Assembly (NCBI GenBank): GCA_965198795.1
Contig: OZ240674.1
Span: 2,604,001 to 2,668,000, forward strand
Source of the DNA: G965198795 sp965198795
GTDB taxonomy: Bacteria; Pseudomonadota; Alphaproteobacteria; Rhodospirillales; Casp-alpha2
Direction of reading: 5' to 3'
Length of the DNA: 64,000 nt
Positions 43,635 through 52,469 of this stretch are shown piece after piece. The notes under the pieces are model-generated. The model saw nothing but the letters and a program-made list of their open reading frames with translations, did not search any database and was not told the DNA's origin. Each line of letters opens with the position of its first letter. Positions within the stretch are counted from its first letter, which is position 1. The translations under genes and the position numbers were made by a program.

Positions 43635-43760
43635 ATGAAGGTTCGGAATTCGCTGAAGTCCGCCAAGACGCGCGAACGTGATTGCCGGGTGATCCGCCGC
43701 CGCGGCCGGGTCTACGTCATCAACAAGAAGAACCCCCGGTTCAAGGCCCGCCAAGGCTGA
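43635..43760 (+). CDS. rpmJ: 50S ribosomal protein L36, copy B
   Basis: Identical in sequence to copy A at 41574-41699, with the same AAGGAG ribosome-binding site, promoter-like region and terminator. Since its upstream neighbour is the intact EAL gene, copy B is the more likely original locus. Confidence 0.95.
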   Translation: MKVRNSLKSAKTRERDCRVIRRRGRVYVINKKNPRFKARQG

Positions 43761-43824
43761 ACGCGGCGCCCTGTCACGCGCCCGGCGACGAGCCGCTGAA
43801 AAAAGCCCTTGAAAAAAGCCCTTG

Positions 43825-43863
43825 AAAAAACTCTGGGCGTTTCGTTCGGGGTTTTTTGTTTTT
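43825..43863 (+). terminator. rpmJ terminator (copy B)
   Basis: Same hairpin and T-run as at 41764-41802. It ends 20 bases before the start of the following methyltransferase gene, which therefore needs its own promoter or read-through. Confidence 0.6.
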
Positions 43864-43882
43864 CTGGAAACGGGAGCAAGCC

Positions 43883-44704
43883 ATGTCCCGCGCCGTGGCG
43901 AGGCATTACACCCATGGTGATTTGATGAAGGCCGTTCTGCGCGGTTTGAAAGAGGCCGGGCTAGACGCCGATAAGCTGACGCCCGAGGATACGGTGCCGC
44001 TGGATCATCTGCATGGCCGCGGCGAACGGGCGACGGAAGAGATTCTGGAAAGCCTCGGCTTGAAACCCGGCGATCAACTCCTGGACATCGGCTCCGGTTT
44101 GGGGGGCCCGGCGAGAATGATCGCCAAGCGCGCAGGCGCCCGGGTGAGCGGTGTTGATGTGACGCCCGAGTTCGTCGAGGCCGCCGTTGAGCTCTCGGAG
44201 CTCACGGGCATGGCCGGCAAGACGGATTTCAGGGTCGCGAACGCGCTTGATCTGCCCTTTGCGGACGGCTCGTTCGACGCCGCCTACACGCACAATGTCG
44301 CCATGAGCGTCGCGGACAAGAAGACCTTTTACGCCGAGGCGCGCCGGATAGTGAGGTCGGGCGGACGCTTCGTCGCCGCCGATGTCGCCCAGGGACCCGG
44401 CGGGCCGCCGTTTTTCCCCGTTCCATGGGCGGAAACGCCGGATATCAGCCACCTGCTTGAGCCCGGCGAAACGGAAACGCTTCTGCGCGAGGTCGGTTTC
44501 GCGGTCGAGGACGTGATTGACGAAACGGAAAAGGTGATCACGTTCGACCAAGAGACCCGGGCGAGGATCGCCGAGGACGGACCGCCCGTGTTGAGCCCCA
44601 TGATCGTGCTTGGAAAAAACGCGCGGGAGCGCCTGCGAAATTCGATGAAAAGCGTGATCGAAAAGCGAACCATCCCGGTCGTGTTCGTGTGCCGGAAACC
44701 CTGA
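43883..44704 (+). CDS. Class I SAM-dependent methyltransferase
   Basis: This 273-residue protein starts at ATG 43883, with GGGAG upstream; an open frame from 43856 begins inside the terminator. It has the SAM-binding motif LLDIGSGLGGPARMIAKRAG, post-I VSGVDVTPEFVEAA and motif IV region LPFADGSFDAAYTHNVAM, closest to the sarcosine/dimethylglycine or UbiE-like methyltransferases. The substrate is unknown. It is monocistronic. Confidence 0.85.
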   Translation: MSRAVARHYTHGDLMKAVLRGLKEAGLDADKLTPEDTVPLDHLHGRGERATEEILESLGLKPGDQLLDIGSGLGGPARMIAKRAGARVSGVDVTPEFVEAAVELSELTGMAGKTDFRVANALDLPFADGSFDAAYTHNVAMSVADKKTFYAEARRIVRSGGRFVAADVAQGPGGPPFFPVPWAETPDISHLLEPGETETLLREVGFAVEDVIDETEKVITFDQETRARIAEDGPPVLSPMIVLGKNARERLRNSMKSVIEKRTIPVVFVCRKP

Positions 44705-44955
44705 TTTGCCGGGCGGGGGCGGCTTTAGGCGCCGAGGCGCGTAACGGCCCGCCAACTCGGGCGGGAGGCATGCGGTGACGAGGTTGAAGCCGCCGTCCGG
44801 CTGTACGCACGGAGTTGTTCTATCGCCCGTGGCGCTAAAATGCCCGCCGGTGGTTTCCATCGACGCATGACGCTTTTGTGGTAAAATGCGCTCGCCTTTG
44901 CGCCTTAATTGCGCCTCAATGAAGACTTGCCAATCAAGACCCGGTGGTTCTCCTC

Positions 44956-46443
44956 ATGCTGATGCCCGATCCGGATGAAAATGTCATCGACCGCCGCGCC
45001 GACATCATCGCGGCGATGCGGAACATCGTTCCGGGCGAGGGCGTGATCGCGGACGAGAACATGCTGCGCGCATATGATTGCGACGGCCTGACGGCTTACA
45101 AGCAATTGCCGTTGATCGTCGTGCTGCCGGAAACCACGCGGCAGGTCTCGGATATTCTCAAGTATTGCCATCTAAACGGCGTGAAGATCGTGCCGCGCGG
45201 GGCCGGGACGGGCTTGTCGGGCGGCGCGCTGCCGCTAGCGGACGCCATTACCGTCGGCATGACCAAGTTCAACAAGATTTTGGAAATCGATTACGGCAAC
45301 CGCTGCATGGTGGTGCAGCCGGGCGTCACCAATCTGGGAATCACCAAGGCCGTCGAGCATGACGGCTGGTACTACGCCCCCGATCCATCCTCTCAGATCG
45401 CCTGTTCCATCGGCGGCAACGTGGCCGAAAATTCCGGCGGTTTGCATTGCCTGAAATACGGCCTCACCACCAACAACGTGCTGGGCGTCGAGATGGTGCT
45501 GATGGACGGCGCGGTTCTACGCCTAGGCGGCAAGCATATGGACGCCGGGGGCTATGACCTTTTGGGGATCATGACCGGATCCGAGGGTCTGCTGGGCGTC
45601 GTCACGGAAGTCACCGTTCGCATCCTGCAAAAACCGGAAGCCGCCCGCGCCATGATGCTGGGCTTCGATGATGTGGAGAAAGGCGGCGATTGCGTCGCCG
45701 CCATCATCGGCGAGGGCGTCATCCCCGGCGGCGTCGAGATGATGGACAAACTGGCCATCGAGGCGGCGGAAGATTTCGTCCGCGCCGGATACCCCCTGGA
45801 TGTGGGAAGCTTGGTCCTTGTGGAACTCGACGGACCCAGGGTCGAGGTGGATCATCTGATCCAGGAGGTGGAGCGCATCGCCAAGGCCCAGGGAGCGACC
45901 TATCTGAGCGTCTCCGAAACAGAAGAGGAGCGCCTGGCCATTTGGTCCGGGCGCAAGAACGCCTTCCCCGCCGTCGGGCGCATCTCGCCGGATTATATCT
46001 GCATGGACGGCACCATCCCGAGAAGTCAACTGGCGGCCGTCCTGCGGGGCATGGCGAAGATGTCCGCGGAGTGCGGACTTCGCGTCGCCAACGTTTTCCA
46101 CGCCGGCGACGGCAACCTTCATCCCCTCATCCTGTTCGACGCCAACATGCCTGGCGAGATGGAAAAAGCCGAGAAGTTCGGCGCCGACATCTTGAAACTC
46201 TGTGTCGAGGCGGGCGGCGTGCTTACTGGCGAACACGGTGTGGGCGTCGAGAAACGTGACCTGATGGGCGAGATGTTCACCGAGGAGGATTTGATGCAGC
46301 AGCAGCGCGTCAAATGCGCGTTTGATCCGAACCATCAACTGAACCCCGGTAAGGTCTATCCGACGCTGCGCCGCTGCGCGGAACTGGGCCGCATGCATAT
46401 CTCAAAAGGACAGTTGCCGTTCCCGGACATCCCCCGTTTCTAA
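44956..46443 (+). CDS. glcD: Glycolate oxidase, FAD-linked subunit GlcD
   Basis: GlcD is the catalytic flavoprotein of the GlcDEF complex oxidising glycolate to glyoxylate at the membrane. From ATG 44956 the protein has 495 residues; GTG 44944 and ATG 44962 are also in frame. The PCMH-type FAD domain contains PRGAGTGLSGGALPLADA and SIGGNVAENSGGLHCLKYG. The C-terminal cap has NVFHAGDGNLHPLILFD and GEHGVGVEKRDLM. glcE follows after 22 bp. Confidence 0.95.
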   Translation: MLMPDPDENVIDRRADIIAAMRNIVPGEGVIADENMLRAYDCDGLTAYKQLPLIVVLPETTRQVSDILKYCHLNGVKIVPRGAGTGLSGGALPLADAITVGMTKFNKILEIDYGNRCMVVQPGVTNLGITKAVEHDGWYYAPDPSSQIACSIGGNVAENSGGLHCLKYGLTTNNVLGVEMVLMDGAVLRLGGKHMDAGGYDLLGIMTGSEGLLGVVTEVTVRILQKPEAARAMMLGFDDVEKGGDCVAAIIGEGVIPGGVEMMDKLAIEAAEDFVRAGYPLDVGSLVLVELDGPRVEVDHLIQEVERIAKAQGATYLSVSETEEERLAIWSGRKNAFPAVGRISPDYICMDGTIPRSQLAAVLRGMAKMSAECGLRVANVFHAGDGNLHPLILFDANMPGEMEKAEKFGADILKLCVEAGGVLTGEHGVGVEKRDLMGEMFTEEDLMQQQRVKCAFDPNHQLNPGKVYPTLRRCAELGRMHISKGQLPFPDIPRF

Positions 46444-46465
46444 ACCGGGCCTAGGAAAACGAACC

Positions 46466-47689
46466 ATGGCCGACACCCTGCAACCCGCGTCCCTGGACCA
46501 GGTTCTGGACGCCGTTCGATGGGCGGTGTCCGAGGAAGCTCCCCTCGATGTCCGCTCCGGCGGAACGAAAGAGGCGCTTGGGCGGCCGGTTCAAGCGGCG
46601 CATACGCTGGACCTTTCAAGGCTTTCGGGTATTTCCGATTACCAGCCGGGTGAATTGAACCTGACCGCCCGCGCGGCGACGCCTATGGCGGATATCATCA
46701 AGGTTCTCGATGACGAGTCTCAAGAGTTGCAGTTCGAGCCGATGGATTTGGGACCCCTGTTCGGCAAAGCGCCCGGAGGCGGCACCATCGGCGGCCTGGT
46801 GGCGGCCAACCTGTCCGGCCCCCGGCGCGTCAAATCGGGAGCGGCGCGGGATCATTTCCTCGGCTTCCACGCCGTTTCGGGCCGGGGCGAGGTTTTCAAA
46901 TCCGGCGGTAAGGTGATGAAGAACGTCACCGGATTTGATCTGTCCAAGTTGATGGCGGGCTCGTTCGGCACGCTGGGCGTCATGAGCGAGGTGACGCTCA
47001 AGGTCCTGCCCAAAGCGGAAAAGACCCGGACGGTCCTGATCATGGGGGCGGATACGGGCGCGGCGGCCCAAGCCATGTCAAAGGCCCTGGGTTCGCCTCA
47101 TGAAATTTCCGCGGCCGCCGCGCTGCCCGCCAGCGTCGCGGTGAAATCCGCCGTCGGCCACGTCAAGGAAGCCGGCGCCTCTGTGATCGCCGTTCGCGTC
47201 GAAGGCCCCGGGCCCAGCGTCGAATACCGCGCGGAAGCGCTGAAAACCATGTTGGGTCCGTTCGGCATGGTCGAGGAATTACACTCTCAAAACTCCGCCG
47301 CCCTCTGGGCCGAGGTGCGCGACGCCGCCTTCTTCACTCACGACCCGGCCACCCAGGTCTGGCGCATTTCCACGCCGCCCATGGAAGGCCCGGCCATTGC
47401 CGGGCGTTTGGCGTCTGTTCTGGGCGGGGAAGCTTATTGCGATTGGGGCGGGGGACTGATTTGGCTCTCGATTCCCGCGCAAGACCGGGCGGCGCGGGAA
47501 GCGGTTCGTGCCGCGATCGCCCTCTGCGGCGGCCACGCGACTCTGATCCGCGCTAGTGCCGGCGTGCGCGGCGCCGTTGACGTGTTTCACGACCAGGGGG
47601 CCGCCGTTCAACGGCTGACCGCCCGCATCAAGGAAGCCTTCGATCCAAAAAGGGTGCTCAACCCCGGCCGGATGTTCAAGGGGATTTAA
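46466..47689 (+). CDS. glcE: Glycolate oxidase subunit GlcE
   Basis: This 407-residue protein has the FAD_binding_4 fold and is shorter than GlcD, as usual for GlcE. Key segments are DVRSGGTKEALGRP, GKAPGGGTIGGLVAANLSG and KNVTGFDLSKLMAGSFGTLG, ending in the typical VLNPGRMFKGI. Second subunit of glcDEF; glcF follows after a 179 bp gap in which I see no gene. Confidence 0.95.
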   Translation: MADTLQPASLDQVLDAVRWAVSEEAPLDVRSGGTKEALGRPVQAAHTLDLSRLSGISDYQPGELNLTARAATPMADIIKVLDDESQELQFEPMDLGPLFGKAPGGGTIGGLVAANLSGPRRVKSGAARDHFLGFHAVSGRGEVFKSGGKVMKNVTGFDLSKLMAGSFGTLGVMSEVTLKVLPKAEKTRTVLIMGADTGAAAQAMSKALGSPHEISAAAALPASVAVKSAVGHVKEAGASVIAVRVEGPGPSVEYRAEALKTMLGPFGMVEELHSQNSAALWAEVRDAAFFTHDPATQVWRISTPPMEGPAIAGRLASVLGGEAYCDWGGGLIWLSIPAQDRAAREAVRAAIALCGGHATLIRASAGVRGAVDVFHDQGAAVQRLTARIKEAFDPKRVLNPGRMFKGI

Positions 47690-47868
47690 GGCTGTGATCG
47701 TGGATTTGACCTGCGGCCGGTTTTCCTGTTCCCATCGGGGAAAAGACCAGGGGCCGGGGGGGACCACGAAGCGGACGCGCTTTTCCCTTGCTCCTCGCCC
47801 GCCTCGCCGCCCCAGCGCGGACGTTATTCTGGATGAGCATGAAATTCCCGGCCATGTGAGTAATTGAA

Positions 47869-49164
47869 ATGCAAACGAACTTCTCCCTCGCCCAGATGGC
47901 CGATCCGCATATCCAACAGGCCAATGACATTTTGCGGAAGTGCGTGCACTGCGGGTTCTGCACCGCGACCTGTCCGACCTTCGTGTTGTTGGGCGACGAG
48001 CTTGACAGCCCGCGGGGCCGCATTTACCTGATCAAGGACTTGCTGGAGCGGGGCGCCAAGCCGACCGACGGCCATGTGCTCCACATTGATCGCTGTTTGT
48101 CTTGTCTGAGTTGCGCCACGACCTGCCCGGCCAGCGTCGATTACATGCATCTGGTGGACGACGCGCGGGTCAAAATCCATGAGGAGTACACGCGTCCCTG
48201 GCTCGACCGGATGTTCCGGGAAGCGTTGGCGCTGATCCTGCCTTATCCGGGGCGGTTCCGTCTGGCGCTTGCCGCCGCCTGGTTCGCGCGGCCCTTCGCC
48301 AAGCTGTTCACGGGCCGCGTCCGCGCCATGTTGTCGCTGGCGCCGCAAACCATTTCCAACCCGTCGCCTGTAGATAGGCCGCAAGTGTTCGCGGCGAAAG
48401 GAAAGCAAAAGATGCGGGTCGCCCTGATGACCGGCTGCGCTCAACAAGTGCTGCGCCCGGAAATCAACGAAGCCACCGTGCGTCTGCTGACGCGTCACGG
48501 CGCGGAGGTGGTCGTCGCCGGCGGCCAAGGATGCTGCGGCGCGCTAGTTCACCACATGGGACGGGGAGACGAAAGCAACGATCAAGCCAAGACGAACATT
48601 GAGGCCTGGGAACGGGCGGAGAGAAAGCACGGCCAAATCGACGCCGTTGTCATCAATGCGTCGGGCTGCGGAACGACCGTGAAGGATTATGGCTGGATGC
48701 TGCGCCGGGACGAGACCTGGGGGCCGCGCGCCGCCGAGATCAGCCGGAAGACCAAGGACATTACCGAAGTCATGGTGGAACTCGGCGTCAAGCCGAAGCC
48801 TAATCCGCGCGAGGACAAACCGGTGGTGGCTTATCACTCCGCTTGCTCCATGCAGCACGGCCAAAAGCTCATACAGCCGCCAAAAAAAATGCTGGAGGCG
48901 GCGGGCTATGTGATCAAAGAACCCCTCGAAGGCCACCTCTGCTGCGGCTCGGCGGGCATCTATAACATTATGCAGCCCGAGATCGCCGATCAGCTGAAGG
49001 TCCGGAAATCCGCGAATCTCCGCAATACGCGGGCGGATGTGGTCGCGACGGGTAACATCGGCTGCATGGTCCAGTTGTCGGAAAGCGTCGGCGTGCCGGT
49101 GTTGCACACGGTCGAATTGCTTGACTGGGCGACTGGTGGTCCGAGACCGGAGCGATTGAACTGA
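47869..49164 (+). CDS. glcF: Glycolate oxidase iron-sulfur subunit GlcF
   Basis: This 431-residue protein passes electrons from GlcDE to the quinone pool. Two 4Fe-4S ferredoxin motifs lie at the N-terminus (CVHCGFCTATCP and CLSCLSCATTCP), followed by two CCG domains (GGQGCCGALVHHMG and EGHLCCGSAGIYN). The length and motif order are those of GlcF. Confidence 0.95.
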   Translation: MQTNFSLAQMADPHIQQANDILRKCVHCGFCTATCPTFVLLGDELDSPRGRIYLIKDLLERGAKPTDGHVLHIDRCLSCLSCATTCPASVDYMHLVDDARVKIHEEYTRPWLDRMFREALALILPYPGRFRLALAAAWFARPFAKLFTGRVRAMLSLAPQTISNPSPVDRPQVFAAKGKQKMRVALMTGCAQQVLRPEINEATVRLLTRHGAEVVVAGGQGCCGALVHHMGRGDESNDQAKTNIEAWERAERKHGQIDAVVINASGCGTTVKDYGWMLRRDETWGPRAAEISRKTKDITEVMVELGVKPKPNPREDKPVVAYHSACSMQHGQKLIQPPKKMLEAAGYVIKEPLEGHLCCGSAGIYNIMQPEIADQLKVRKSANLRNTRADVVATGNIGCMVQLSESVGVPVLHTVELLDWATGGPRPERLN

Positions 49165-49374
49165 CGTGCGCCGAATGACCGGCGCGCGGCCGGACGAGGC
49201 ATCGACTCCTTGATCTTTTATCTCCAAATTTCATTTGACGGGTTCCCTTCGGCGTCTCAAGCTATTCTCAACCGCAAACGGGGGCGTCTGTTCGCCGCAC
49301 GTCGCGCGCTGATATGTTACGCTTTTATGACCAAGCCCGAAAAAGGCCGATCATGGGGCCGTAGGAGCGAAACG

Positions 49375-50076
49375 ATGGGAATCACATTCAGAAGACGTCT
49401 GTCCGCCGTCGCGGCGGCGGCGGCGGCGATGACGCTGGCGCCTTTTCTCCCAAGCGCGTCAGAGACGGCCGCGCCGCCCGCGAAATCACCTGAAGCGTCC
49501 GCGCCAAGCGTTGCCGCCAAACCCGGCGCAGGGGGCGAGACGTTCGCGGGGACGGATGGCGGGCGTTATCCCGGCGGCCCGCCTCCTTTCCCGGAGACTT
49601 TGGAATATCTAGCGAGCGAGCCGGTGACCCTAATGGATATCGGAATTCAGCGCATGAAGCATGATCTGCTGATGGTCGGGCGTCAATTGCGGCGGCGCGG
49701 TATTATCCCGATCCCGCCCATCACCGGGGCCTATTTCGACCTCCGCCAACGGAAAATCATCGCGTACCTCACTGTCCGCGAGCAGTATGGCGATCCGCGG
49801 GCGGGCTTTTGTCCGGAATTGTTCGTGATGGTGGCGAAAGGGCTGGCCAACCGGGTACAAGGCCAAAAAAGCGCGTCTTGGTATCTGGAAAGTCTGTTCA
49901 GCCACGAAGGCTGGGGGAATTGGGGCCGACCGGCGAACTTGCGTGGTGAGTTGATGGATCTGGTTCATTTGGAGATCACGCTGTTGCCGCCTGACACGTT
50001 TCGCGGGCGGCCCGTGAACTGCAAGGGACGGTTCGACACGGCGGCCGAGGATATCCAGGTCATCGCATCAAAATAG
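49375..50076 (+). CDS. Secreted protein of unknown function
   Basis: From ATG 49375 (AGGAG seven bases upstream) the protein has 233 residues. It starts with a signal peptide (RRRLSAVAAAAAAMTLAPF) followed by a Pro/Ala-rich linker. The mature domain contains LMDIGIQRMKHDLLMVGRQL, REQYGDPRAGFCPELFVMVA and two Cys that could form a disulfide. I do not recognise the family. It is probably periplasmic and is co-oriented with a secreted TPR protein 28 bp downstream. Confidence 0.65.
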   Translation: MGITFRRRLSAVAAAAAAMTLAPFLPSASETAAPPAKSPEASAPSVAAKPGAGGETFAGTDGGRYPGGPPPFPETLEYLASEPVTLMDIGIQRMKHDLLMVGRQLRRRGIIPIPPITGAYFDLRQRKIIAYLTVREQYGDPRAGFCPELFVMVAKGLANRVQGQKSASWYLESLFSHEGWGNWGRPANLRGELMDLVHLEITLLPPDTFRGRPVNCKGRFDTAAEDIQVIASK

Positions 50077-50104
50077 GATATTGTCGGTGAAGCGGGAGAG
50101 CGGC

Positions 50105-50671
50105 ATGCGGAGATTGAAGCGCTTCGGGGCGCTTTCCGTCGTCACCGCTTTTCTCGCATGGACGCCGCTGGACGCCGCCGCCGACCAGCGAAGTCCTTTG
50201 TTGGACAAGCTTTTCGCTCAACTCCAAACTACGCAAGACGCCGATGAGGCGCGCAAGATCGAGGGATGGATATGGCGGGTTTGGACACGGCGCGGCGAGC
50301 AAAAGGTCGACGTCGCCATGGCGCGCGGTATTTCCGCCATGTCCACACAAGCGTTCTCTTCCGCTCTTTCCTATTTCAATAGGGCCATCGAACTTGCGCC
50401 CGATTATGCGGAAGCCTGGAACAAGCGGGCGACGCTGCATTACTTCATGGGCAACTATGACGCGTCCGTTTTGGATATTCGGAAAACCCTGGAATTGGAA
50501 CCCCGGCATTTCGGCGCGCTGGCGGGCCTTGGCCTGATCTATAACGCTTACGGCAATGACGAGGGCGCCTTGCGGGCGCTGGAGCGGGTTTTGGAAATCC
50601 ACCCCCTGATGGATGGCGTCGCATCCGAGGTGGAACGGTTGCGCGGCGTGTTGGGCGGCAAGAAAATCTAG
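50105..50671 (+). CDS. Exported TPR-repeat protein
   Basis: From ATG 50105 (GGGAG upstream) the protein has 188 residues. A signal peptide (RRLKRFGALSVVTAFLAW) is followed by about three tetratricopeptide repeats: SSALSYFNRAIELAPDYAEA, GNYDASVLDIRKTLELEPRH and NDEGALRALERVLEIHPLMD. TPR proteins of this type scaffold envelope complexes. It probably forms an operon with the preceding secreted protein. Confidence 0.8.
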   Translation: MRRLKRFGALSVVTAFLAWTPLDAAADQRSPLLDKLFAQLQTTQDADEARKIEGWIWRVWTRRGEQKVDVAMARGISAMSTQAFSSALSYFNRAIELAPDYAEAWNKRATLHYFMGNYDASVLDIRKTLELEPRHFGALAGLGLIYNAYGNDEGALRALERVLEIHPLMDGVASEVERLRGVLGGKKI

Positions 50672-50732
50672 CATAACAGGGCTTTTCCTGCCTAAGATTT
50701 ACGATCAGACCTGTGCGGAATGGCGCCCTGAC

Positions 50733-52136
50733 ATGGACTCCACCGATCCCGTTTTACGCGACGCGCCCAAACCCGAGTTCCTGGAAGCGCTGAGCCGCGC
50801 CGTTGGGCCGGATCGCTTGTCCACGGCGCAAGCGGTGCGCGAACAGCACGGCAAGGGTGAGTCCTTCCATCCCGCCGCCGCGCCGGACGCCGTGGTGTTT
50901 TGCGAAACCACCCAGGAAGTCTCCGCCGTCGTCAAGGAGTGCGCCGCCAGGAGTGTTCCGATTATCCCCTTCGGCGCGGGCACTTCGTTGGAAGGTCATG
51001 TCGCCGCGCTTCATGGCGGCGTTTCCATAGACCTAGGCCGGATGGACAAAATCGTTCGGGTGAACGCCGGGGACTTGGACGTCGTTGTCCAACCGGGCGT
51101 CCGCCGCAAGGCGCTGAACCATTATTTAAGGGACACGGGGCTTTTCTTCCCCATCGACCCGGGCGCGGACGCGTCACTGGGCGGCATGGCGGCGACCCGG
51201 GCCAGCGGCACGAACGCCGTTCGCTATGGAACCATGCGTGAAAACGTCCTGGCGTTGACCGTCGTTCTGGCGGATGGGCGCGTCATCAAAACCGGCGGCC
51301 GGGCCCGGAAGTCGGCGGCGGGGTATGACCTGACGCGCCTATTCGTCGGCTCCGAGGGCACGCTCGGAATTATCACCGAACTCACTCTGCGGCTCCATGG
51401 CGTACCGGAAAAGATCGCCTCCGCCGTCACGGCCTTTCCCGATCTTGAATCCGCCGTCGATACGGTGATCAAGGTCATTCAATGCGGGATCCCCATCGCG
51501 CGGATCGAACTGCTGGATGATGTGCAGATGGACGCCTGCAACCGCTATTCGAACTTGGATTATCCCGTTCTGCCCACGCTGTTCTTTGAGTTTCACGGAT
51601 CCGAAGCGGGCGTTGAAGACCAGGTCGGTATGGTCCGGGGACTTGCCGAAGCCAATGGCTGCGGCGATTTCGAATGGGCGGCGACCGAGGAGGACCGCAA
51701 CAGGCTCTGGCGGGCGCGCCACGACGCCTATTACGCGGGGCTCGCGTTGCGGCCAAAGGCGAAGGGGATCGCGACGGACGTTTGCGTGCCTATCTCGACG
51801 CTGGCCCGGAACCTGCTTGAAACCAAGAAAGATATCGAAGAGACCGGCGTCGTCGCTCCCATCGTCGGGCATGTGGGGGATGGAAACTTCCACCTGGTCC
51901 TGGTCGTCGATCCGGACGATGCGGAAGAAATGAAGCGGGCCGAAGCGCTCAATAAACGGATGGTGGCCCGCGCCCTGAAAAGCGGCGGCACGTCCACAGG
52001 AGAACACGGAATCGGTTATGGCAAAATGGACACGCTGATCGACGAGCATGGTGACGCGGTCAACGTCATGCGCGCCATCAAGCAATCACTCGATCCCCAG
52101 AACATCATGAATCCCGGCAAGGTGGTCCATTTCTAG
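50733..52136 (+). CDS. FAD-linked D-2-hydroxyacid dehydrogenase (D-lactate dehydrogenase-like)
   Basis: This 467-residue protein starts at ATG 50733. The PCMH FAD domain has PIIPFGAGTSLEGHVAAL, PGADASLGGMAATRASGTNA and GYDLTRLFVGSEGTLGIITE. The C-terminal FAD-oxidase domain has VGHVGDGNFHLVLVVDPDD and GEHGIGYGKMD. It is a homologue of cytochrome-linked D-lactate dehydrogenases and differs from the nearby GlcD. In this neighbourhood it could oxidise D-lactate, D-glycerate-like or other 2-hydroxyacids. Confidence 0.88.
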   Translation: MDSTDPVLRDAPKPEFLEALSRAVGPDRLSTAQAVREQHGKGESFHPAAAPDAVVFCETTQEVSAVVKECAARSVPIIPFGAGTSLEGHVAALHGGVSIDLGRMDKIVRVNAGDLDVVVQPGVRRKALNHYLRDTGLFFPIDPGADASLGGMAATRASGTNAVRYGTMRENVLALTVVLADGRVIKTGGRARKSAAGYDLTRLFVGSEGTLGIITELTLRLHGVPEKIASAVTAFPDLESAVDTVIKVIQCGIPIARIELLDDVQMDACNRYSNLDYPVLPTLFFEFHGSEAGVEDQVGMVRGLAEANGCGDFEWAATEEDRNRLWRARHDAYYAGLALRPKAKGIATDVCVPISTLARNLLETKKDIEETGVVAPIVGHVGDGNFHLVLVVDPDDAEEMKRAEALNKRMVARALKSGGTSTGEHGIGYGKMDTLIDEHGDAVNVMRAIKQSLDPQNIMNPGKVVHF

Positions 52137-52368
52137 ATGCTGGTTTTTATACCCTTCATGCATTTTACCGCAGCGCCGTGACACGTTTGGCCGTTGGGCG
52201 GCGCCCGCGCCGGCCTTCTGGAGCCCATCATGCGCGAACGTCCCGCAATCGCCCGGCGGATGAGCGCCGCGCCGGCGTCCCGCCGGGTTTCGAACCCGCT
52301 TAAGTCACGCTGAAACGAATGTTGACCAAACCGCTTATGAGCGTGCGGGTCTAACGGGCCGGTTTTTC

Positions 52369-52402
52369 ATGAGAATTGTCCCGTTATGAGAATTGTCTCG
52401 TT
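52369..52402 (+). repeat. 17 bp tandem repeat upstream of glycerate kinase
   Basis: Two head-to-tail copies of ATGAGAATTGTC(C/T)CGTT with one mismatch, about 70 bases before the glycerate-kinase start. They may be operator half-sites on one DNA face. The rest of the 333 bp gap (52137-52469) shows no gene. Confidence 0.5.
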
Positions 52403-52469
52403 CTTTGATCCCGGGGCGGGTAAGGATCGCATTCCAGCCAAGCAGCGAGTCTGAGTAAAGACCAGTTCA

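Larger units (their letters stand above)
43123..43871 (+). repeat. 749 bp direct repeat, copy B
   Basis: Second copy of the 41062-41810 unit. Here the EAL portion is continuous with a complete gene, and the right end joins the leader of a methyltransferase gene. Confidence 0.95.
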
